Made by a program: the position numbers and the translations under genes. A stretch of 64,000 nt of DNA from Chryseobacterium cupriresistens (GTDB taxonomy: Bacteria; Bacteroidota; Bacteroidia; Flavobacteriales; Weeksellaceae): NCBI RefSeq assembly GCF_046614675.1, contig NZ_JBKKJT010000011.1, positions 62,001 through 126,000 on the forward strand, read 5' to 3'. The notes under the pieces were generated by a model that searched no databases, was not told the origin of the DNA, and was given only the letters and a program-made list of their open reading frames with translations. This document shows positions 58,959 to 64,000 of the stretch, piece after piece. Position 1 is the first letter of the stretch. Each line of letters begins with the position of its first letter.

Positions 58959-60329
58959 TTACTTTGCATTTTTATCTCCTCCCACAACCAATAGAACGGT
59001 TTTTAAAATAACGACCAGATCCAGGGCAAAGCTCCAGTTTCTTACATAGAAAGCATCGGCTAGAACTCTTTTTTTCATCTCTACTTCCACATCTCCGAAG
59101 TCACCCCGCAGTCCGTTCACCTGTGCTAATCCGGTAATACCAGGACTTACCATACTTCTCAGGCTGTATCTCCCGATTTTAGGTTTGTAATAATTGTCGA
59201 CAGCCAGCATGTGAGGACGCGGGCCTACCACAGACATTTCTCCTCTCAGCACATTGATGAATTGAGGAAGTTCATCAAGGCTTGTTTTTCTTAAAAATTT
59301 ACCTATTTTGGTAATCCTGGAATCATTTACTGAGGTGGTTTTGGTGGTAGATTCATCATTCACAACCATTGTTCTGAATTTAATACAATTGAAAACCTCT
59401 TCATGAAAGCCGTATCTTTTCTGAAAGAAAAAAACAGGTCCTTTGGAAGTTGTTTTAATTAAAATCGCAATGATTGGAAATACCCATGAGCAGATGAAGA
59501 CCAATATAATAACAGAAAAGAAAATATCAAATGTCCTTTTCATCAGGAAATTAGAATAATAATCTAATGGATATCTGGCTTGATTAAGTACCGGCTGGGT
59601 CTGTATATATCCAAGGTCATAAAGGAAAAAATCGCTTTGGGTGATACTTGGAATCAGTGAAATGTGAATCTTATGATCTTCGGCCAGTCTGAAAATTTCA
59701 TTTTCCATTGCTTCGTCATAGGAGTTTTCCATCGATAAAAATAAGGTGTGGATTCCGTTCTTTTTCCAGAAATCTACCAGTTCACTGATCTTCACCCCGG
59801 TATGTTCGTATTCAAATATTCTGTATCCATAATCTTTACGGTCTGTAAAGATATTCTTCAAAATTTCTGTGGAATGGTTGTCTCCTAAAAACATGACATT
59901 CCTGTAATTGGCACCAAGAGACCGTAAATATTTGATTGCAAAATATACTAATGATTTTGCAAGAAAGATGGCAATAAAAAGGTAAAGGGAAAGCCAGTAA
60001 ATATCCGAATTGAAAAATACATTCTTACTTACCTTTCCTATAAGCAGCACTCCCAGTATAAAAAACAGGAAATGAATTAAAAGCCGTTCAAGAAACAGGG
60101 TATAAGTGAGGTTTCTCGGGATATTGTATATTTTTGTCCTACCGCTCAGGAGCACCCAGAACAAAAACAACAGAATGAGAGAAAAACTATTCTGGTACCA
60201 GGTTTCTTTATTGTATTTTAAACTTTCGTTTCTGCTTATAAAAAAGAATATGAAGACAGATGCAATAACCATGAGGTCAAGCAACATAATGATTGATTTC
60301 AGGTATCTAGAGTATCGAATTCTCTGCAT
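58959..60329 (-). CDS. Undecaprenyl-phosphate sugar phosphotransferase (WcaJ-like)
   Basis: 456 aa. Four to five helices occupy the first 150 residues, then a Rossmann-like cytosolic domain (NVMFLGDNHSTEIL, about 140-250), then another helix and the bacterial sugar transferase domain from about 265. Its motifs are KRTFDIFFSV, GPVFFFQKRYG, KFRTM, TSLDELPQFINVLRGEMSVVGPRP and PGITGLAQVNGLRG. It starts polysaccharide synthesis by moving a hexose-1-phosphate to undecaprenyl phosphate. No other polysaccharide gene is next to it in the window. Confidence 0.93.
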   Translation of the reverse strand: MQRIRYSRYLKSIIMLLDLMVIASVFIFFFISRNESLKYNKETWYQNSFSLILLFLFWVLLSGRTKIYNIPRNLTYTLFLERLLIHFLFFILGVLLIGKVSKNVFFNSDIYWLSLYLFIAIFLAKSLVYFAIKYLRSLGANYRNVMFLGDNHSTEILKNIFTDRKDYGYRIFEYEHTGVKISELVDFWKKNGIHTLFLSMENSYDEAMENEIFRLAEDHKIHISLIPSITQSDFFLYDLGYIQTQPVLNQARYPLDYYSNFLMKRTFDIFFSVIILVFICSWVFPIIAILIKTTSKGPVFFFQKRYGFHEEVFNCIKFRTMVVNDESTTKTTSVNDSRITKIGKFLRKTSLDELPQFINVLRGEMSVVGPRPHMLAVDNYYKPKIGRYSLRSMVSPGITGLAQVNGLRGDFGDVEVEMKKRVLADAFYVRNWSFALDLVVILKTVLLVVGGDKNAK

Positions 60330-60372
60330 CTATCGGTATTATAGCGGATAAGCACGGCTAATTTACACTTTT

Positions 60373-61002
60373 TTACGGGATATTCAGATATTTGTGAGTC
60401 TGAACAGAAGCCTGCCACTCAGGGTTTTCCAGAATGAAATCTGTGATCTTAGGATACATGTCGTTTCTTTTGCTCCATTCACTCTGAAGATAAAGTTTAC
60501 AGTTTTCGGAAACTTTTGCAGCTTGTTCCTGAGCAAAAGTAAAATCATGCTGATTGAAAATAATGACTTTAAGCTCATTGGCCTTTTGATAGATCTCTTC
60601 TTTAGGAAGTCCTGTTTTCTTAGGGGAGAGAGTAATCCAGTCCAGTTGCCCGCTCATAGGATACGCTCCTGAAGTTTCAATATGTACTGTACATCCTAGT
60701 TCTTTTAGTTTGGAGGTCAGGATATCTAAATTCCACATTAAAGGTTCACCGCCGGTCAGCACTATTGTTTTACAATGTCTGGCAGCTGTTTCTGCAATTT
60801 CTTCTGCATTCATCAAAGGGTGGAGTTCCGGATCCCAGCTTTCTTTTACATCACACCAGTGACATCCTACATCACAACCTCCCAGCCTGATAAAATAGGC
60901 GGCTTTTCCGGTATGTGCTCCTTCTCCCTGTAAAGTGTAAAAATGCTCCATCACAGGGAGCATTTTACCTTCTTTTAATAAAATATCTTCTTCTTTATTC
61001 AT
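60373..61002 (-). CDS. queE: 7-carboxy-7-deazaguanine synthase
   Basis: 209 aa. A radical SAM enzyme that forms the 7-carboxy-7-deazaguanine ring in queuosine (preQ0) synthesis. The cluster motif is GGCDVGCHWCD (Cx3Cx2C), and the N-terminal MEHFYTLQGEGAHTGKAAYFIRL is the typical QueE substrate-binding stretch. It lies 6 bp after folD, in the same direction. Confidence 0.93.
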   Translation of the reverse strand: MNKEEDILLKEGKMLPVMEHFYTLQGEGAHTGKAAYFIRLGGCDVGCHWCDVKESWDPELHPLMNAEEIAETAARHCKTIVLTGGEPLMWNLDILTSKLKELGCTVHIETSGAYPMSGQLDWITLSPKKTGLPKEEIYQKANELKVIIFNQHDFTFAQEQAAKVSENCKLYLQSEWSKRNDMYPKITDFILENPEWQASVQTHKYLNIP

Positions 61003-61008
61003 TTTAAA

Positions 61009-61893
61009 TTAGTCGTTATAGACCGAAGTTTTGTAAGCAATGATGGTGTTTTTCATCAACATCGCTCTTGTCATTGGGCCTACTCCTCCAGGTACCGGAG
61101 TGATCCAGCTTGCTTTGGCAGCACAGCTGTCAAAATCTACATCACCTGCAAGGTAATATCCTTTTGGAGAATCATTGTCTACTCTTGTAATACCCACGTC
61201 CACGATTACAGCTCCTTCTTTAATCATATCTCCTTTTAAGAAATGCGGATCTCCCAAAGCGGTAATGACGATGTCTGCTTTTCTTGTATATTCTTCGATG
61301 TCTTTCGTATATGAGTGTGTAAGGGTAACAGTAGAGTTTCCAGGGAAATCTTTTCTTCCCATCAAAATACTCATTGGTCTTCCTACAATTTTACTTCTTC
61401 CGATAATGACACAGTCTTTTCCTTTCGTTTCAATATTATATCTTTCCAATAATGTTAAAATCCCGAAAGGAGTTGCCGGTAAGAAAGTATCCATTTCAAG
61501 AGCCATTTTTCCAAAGTTTTCCGGGTGGAAGCCATCCACGTCTTTTCTAGGGTCAATAGCATTGATGATTTTTTCCTGATCAATCTGATCCGGTAAAGGC
61601 AGCTGAACGATAAATCCGTCTACTGCTTTAGACTTATTAAGCTCGTCAATTTTTTCCAATAGTTCAGATTCAGAAACAGTGCTTGGAAATTTAATTAAGC
61701 TGGATTGAAATCCTACTTCCTCACAGTCTTTTACTTTAGAGTTTACATAGGCCTTGCTAGCTCCATTATTTCCTACAAGAATAGCCACCAAATGCGGAGC
61801 TCTTCTTTTGCTTGCGAGAATCTTTTCTACTTCAACCTTGATCTCCGCTTTAATTTCCTTGGATACTTTAAGTCCGTCAAGAATTTCTGCCAT
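61009..61893 (-). CDS. folD: Bifunctional methylenetetrahydrofolate dehydrogenase/cyclohydrolase
   Basis: 294 aa, the usual length. Converts 5,10-methylene-THF to 10-formyl-THF in one-carbon metabolism. Conserved motifs are YVNSKVKDCEEVG (catalytic Lys), QLPLPDQI, DVDGFHPEN, GRSKIVGRP (NADP site) and PGGVGPMT. Upstream of queE with a 6-bp gap. Confidence 0.97.
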   Translation of the reverse strand: MAEILDGLKVSKEIKAEIKVEVEKILASKRRAPHLVAILVGNNGASKAYVNSKVKDCEEVGFQSSLIKFPSTVSESELLEKIDELNKSKAVDGFIVQLPLPDQIDQEKIINAIDPRKDVDGFHPENFGKMALEMDTFLPATPFGILTLLERYNIETKGKDCVIIGRSKIVGRPMSILMGRKDFPGNSTVTLTHSYTKDIEEYTRKADIVITALGDPHFLKGDMIKEGAVIVDVGITRVDNDSPKGYYLAGDVDFDSCAAKASWITPVPGGVGPMTRAMLMKNTIIAYKTSVYND

Positions 61894-61940
61894 TTTTACT
61901 TTTTTACTTTATAGATTTACTTTTACTTTCTTTTTGCTTA

Positions 61941-63581
61941 CTATTTATTTTCTTTATAGTAATTGATCAATCCATTGGTAGAGCTATCATGAGAGCTTAT
62001 TGCTTCATTGTTTTCAAGCTCAGGAAGGATTTTATTGGCTAATACTTTTCCTAATTCTACCCCAAACTGGTCAAAGCTGAAAATATTCCAGATGACACCC
62101 TGAACGAAAATTTTGTGTTCGTAAAGGGCGATCAATTGACCTAATGAGAAAGGAGTTAATTCTTTGAATAATATGGAGTTAGTTGGGGTGTTTCCATGGA
62201 AGACTTTGAAATTGATCAGCCTGTCTATTTCTTCATCAGATTTTCCGGAATTTCTAAGCTCTTCTTCCACTTCTTCTTCCAGTTTTCCGAAGGCAAGTGC
62301 CTCAGTCTGAGCAAAAAAGTTCGCTAATAATTTATCTTGGTGATCAGAAACATGGTTCGGGCTTTTTGCATAGGCAATAAAATCTGCAGGAATCAATTCT
62401 GTTCCCTGGTGGATTAACTGATAAAATGCGTGTTGGCCGTTTGTTCCCGGTTCTCCCCAAATAATAGGCCCCGTTTCATATTCTACGAATTCACCGTTTC
62501 TGTCTACACACTTTCCGTTACTTTCCATATCTCCCTGCTGAAGATACGCAGCGAATCTGTCCAGATATTGAGAATAAGGTAAGATGGCATAAGTAGTTGC
62601 TGCATAGAAATTACGGTACCAGATTCCCAGAAGTCCCATTAAAACAGGAACATTTTCAGAGAATTCGGCAGTCTGGAAGTGCTGGTCCGTATCAAAAGCA
62701 CCTCTTAAAAGCTGCTCGAAGTTTTCATATCCTACAGAAAGTACAATACTTAATCCGATTGCGCTCCAAAGAGAATATCTTCCGCCTACCCAGTCCCAGA
62801 ACTCAAAAATATTTTCCTCTGCGATTCCGAACTTTTTAACTTCCTCAATATTAGTAGATAAAGCCACAAAATGCTTCGCGACATCTTCCTGTTTTCCTGC
62901 TTTCAGGAACCAATCTTTAGCTGAATTGGCATTCGTCATTGTTTCCTGAGTTGTAAAAGTCTTGGAAGCAATGATGAATAAAGTAGTTTCAGGATTTAAA
63001 TCTTTTACTACTTCTGCAATATGATTTCCGTCCACGTTGGAAACAAAGTGAGCGTTTAATCTTGTTTTAAAATGCTTTAAAGCCGAACAAACCATTACAG
63101 GACCCAAATCCGATCCTCCAATCCCGATGTTGACTACATCTGTGATCTCTTTTCCACTAAAACCTTTATGTTCTCCTGAAATAATTTTCTCAGAAAAAGA
63201 TTTCATATGCTCAAGAACTCTTTTAATCTGTGGCTTGATATTTTCTCCATCCACCAGAATTTCACGGTCTGAAAAATCTCTTAATGCGGTGTGAAGAACA
63301 GCTCTTCCTTCAGTTTCATTGATTTTATCTCCGGAGAACATTCTGGAAATAGCATCTTTTAACTGGCTTTCTTCTGCCAATTGTAACAGAAGATCTTTTG
63401 TTCTGGAATCAATCAGGTTTTTAGAATAATCAAAAAGATAGTTGTCCTTTTGCAGGGAAAACTCGTTAAAACGGTTCGGGTTATATTGGAAGAGAGTTCT
63501 AAGATCAAAGTCATTTCCACCGAAGTGTTCGTCAAGTGCTTTCCAGCTGTTGGTTTGTGTTGGATTTATTTTTGATAGCAT
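61941..63581 (-). CDS. pgi: Glucose-6-phosphate isomerase
   Basis: 546 aa. Interconverts glucose-6-phosphate and fructose-6-phosphate in glycolysis and gluconeogenesis. Both family signatures are present, VGGRYSLWSAIG near residue 270 and the second one around FDQFGVELGK (about 500), with IGIGGSDLGP as the substrate loop. Single gene between folD and the minus-strand membrane protein. Confidence 0.97.
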   Translation of the reverse strand: MLSKINPTQTNSWKALDEHFGGNDFDLRTLFQYNPNRFNEFSLQKDNYLFDYSKNLIDSRTKDLLLQLAEESQLKDAISRMFSGDKINETEGRAVLHTALRDFSDREILVDGENIKPQIKRVLEHMKSFSEKIISGEHKGFSGKEITDVVNIGIGGSDLGPVMVCSALKHFKTRLNAHFVSNVDGNHIAEVVKDLNPETTLFIIASKTFTTQETMTNANSAKDWFLKAGKQEDVAKHFVALSTNIEEVKKFGIAEENIFEFWDWVGGRYSLWSAIGLSIVLSVGYENFEQLLRGAFDTDQHFQTAEFSENVPVLMGLLGIWYRNFYAATTYAILPYSQYLDRFAAYLQQGDMESNGKCVDRNGEFVEYETGPIIWGEPGTNGQHAFYQLIHQGTELIPADFIAYAKSPNHVSDHQDKLLANFFAQTEALAFGKLEEEVEEELRNSGKSDEEIDRLINFKVFHGNTPTNSILFKELTPFSLGQLIALYEHKIFVQGVIWNIFSFDQFGVELGKVLANKILPELENNEAISSHDSSTNGLINYYKENK

Positions 63582-63725
63582 ATTACAGAATTTTTATCAT
63601 TCAGAAGATCATGTATCGGATGAAAATGGTTAATCATCCATAATGATTTATTTCTGATCTGCAAATTTACGGAAAAATAAAACCTCAGATAAATTTGAAG
63701 AAGATAAATAACATTTTTTTAAAAA

Positions 63726-63756
63726 ACAAAACCCCAGAAGAGGTCTGAGGTTTTGT
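63726..63756 (-). terminator. Intrinsic terminator of the minus-strand membrane protein gene
   Basis: ACAAAACCCCAGA / TCTGAGGTTTTGT-type stem; the minus-strand 3' side runs into TTTTTT. Confidence 0.8.
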
Positions 63757-63787
63757 AAAATGTGTTTTGTGGTAGGAGTTTTCAATA

Positions 63788-64000
63788 CTATTCATCCATT
63801 TCGTTCAGAATGTTTTCCAATTGTTTTGCGCTTCCTCCATAGATGTATTTTGTCCATAGAACAATGCTGGTTATAAACCCTAACGTTCCTATCAGTACTG
63901 CAATGATTAATCCCTGTTGATGTGAAGCAGAAAGTTCTGGTAAAGACTTTCCCTGCTCTTTCATCGTATTGTAGATAACCAGTCCAATAGTAATAAGTAA
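63788..64000 (-). CDS. Membrane protein, C-terminal part (cut by window edge)
   Basis: 71 codons including the stop are visible. The translation is LLITIGLVIYNTMKEQ, then SASHQQGLIIAVLIGTLGFITSI, VLWTKYIYGGSAKQ and LENILNEMDE. It has two hydrophobic helices with a short polar loop between them and an acidic C-terminus. The start is outside the window, and no family was recognised. Confidence 0.55.
   Translation of the reverse strand, partial: LLITIGLVIYNTMKEQGKSLPELSASHQQGLIIAVLIGTLGFITSIVLWTKYIYGGSAKQLENILNEMDE

Overview
The window reads as a chromosomal segment of a Bacteroidota flavobacterium, most likely Chryseobacterium or a close relative in the Weeksellaceae. The evidence is low-GC DNA, TAnnTTTG promoter -7 boxes, at least five secreted proteins with type IX secretion (T9SS) type A C-terminal sorting domains, DUF6443/RHS proteins with Sec signal peptides, and typical flavobacterial housekeeping proteins (recN, prfA, pgi, folD, queE, mlaEF). 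I saw no rRNA, tRNA or CRISPR array.

Layout. 1-1207: 3' end of recN. 1208-2030: repeat-bearing intergenic DNA. 2031-16511: an RHS polymorphic-toxin locus. A three-gene operon (T9SS-sorted propeller protein, secreted YD-repeat protein, full-length DUF6443/RHS toxin with an LHH-type HNH nuclease tip) is followed by an immunity candidate. Three headless orphan RHS tip + immunity cassettes and one decayed remnant come next, separated by copies of one hairpin repeat. 16512-19655: DUF5687 ABC exporter pair and a Dyp-type peroxidase. 19778-22007: ECF sigma factor, candidate anti-sigma factor and secreted barrel protein. 22083-25310: class II and class I fumarases, divergent. 25404-31918: small membrane protein, AraC regulator, a divergent FISUMP T9SS protein and a secreted GH13 amylase-like enzyme. 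32165-36135: SAM-I riboswitch leader, TonB-dependent receptor and amino-acid permease. 36283-46294: prfA, secreted prolyl oligopeptidase, reprolysin-like T9SS metalloprotease, methylmalonyl-CoA mutase and a small stress-type protein. 46374-50159: a structured leader followed by a four-gene operon of an unknown basic protein, rtcB, prfH and a TPR-like protein. 50383-64000: fungalysin M36 protease, two tandem cytochrome c lipoproteins, meaB, DUF4251 lipoprotein, M48 lipoprotein, MlaFE transporter with a beta-barrel protein, WcaJ-like sugar transferase, queE, folD, pgi and the 3' end of a membrane protein.

How the genes work together. The two most interesting systems are the RHS cassette reservoir and the rtcB-prfH operon. 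In the RHS locus each orphan unit starts inside the conserved RHS core, carries a different C-terminal tip, then a tightly linked immunity candidate, then the same hairpin repeat. This is what a store of alternative toxin tips for recombination into the full-length gene would look like. The apparent compartment of each immunity protein (cytosolic, integral membrane, lipoprotein) fits the look of its tip. The rtcB-prfH pair belongs to a known type of ribosome-damage repair module; here it has two extra linked genes and a leader containing a promoter, two mini-ORFs, an intrinsic terminator and a further hairpin. A SAM riboswitch in front of an outer-membrane receptor and an inner-membrane permease points to uptake of methionine or a related sulfur nutrient. 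All functional assignments come from reading the translated sequence; no database search was run.
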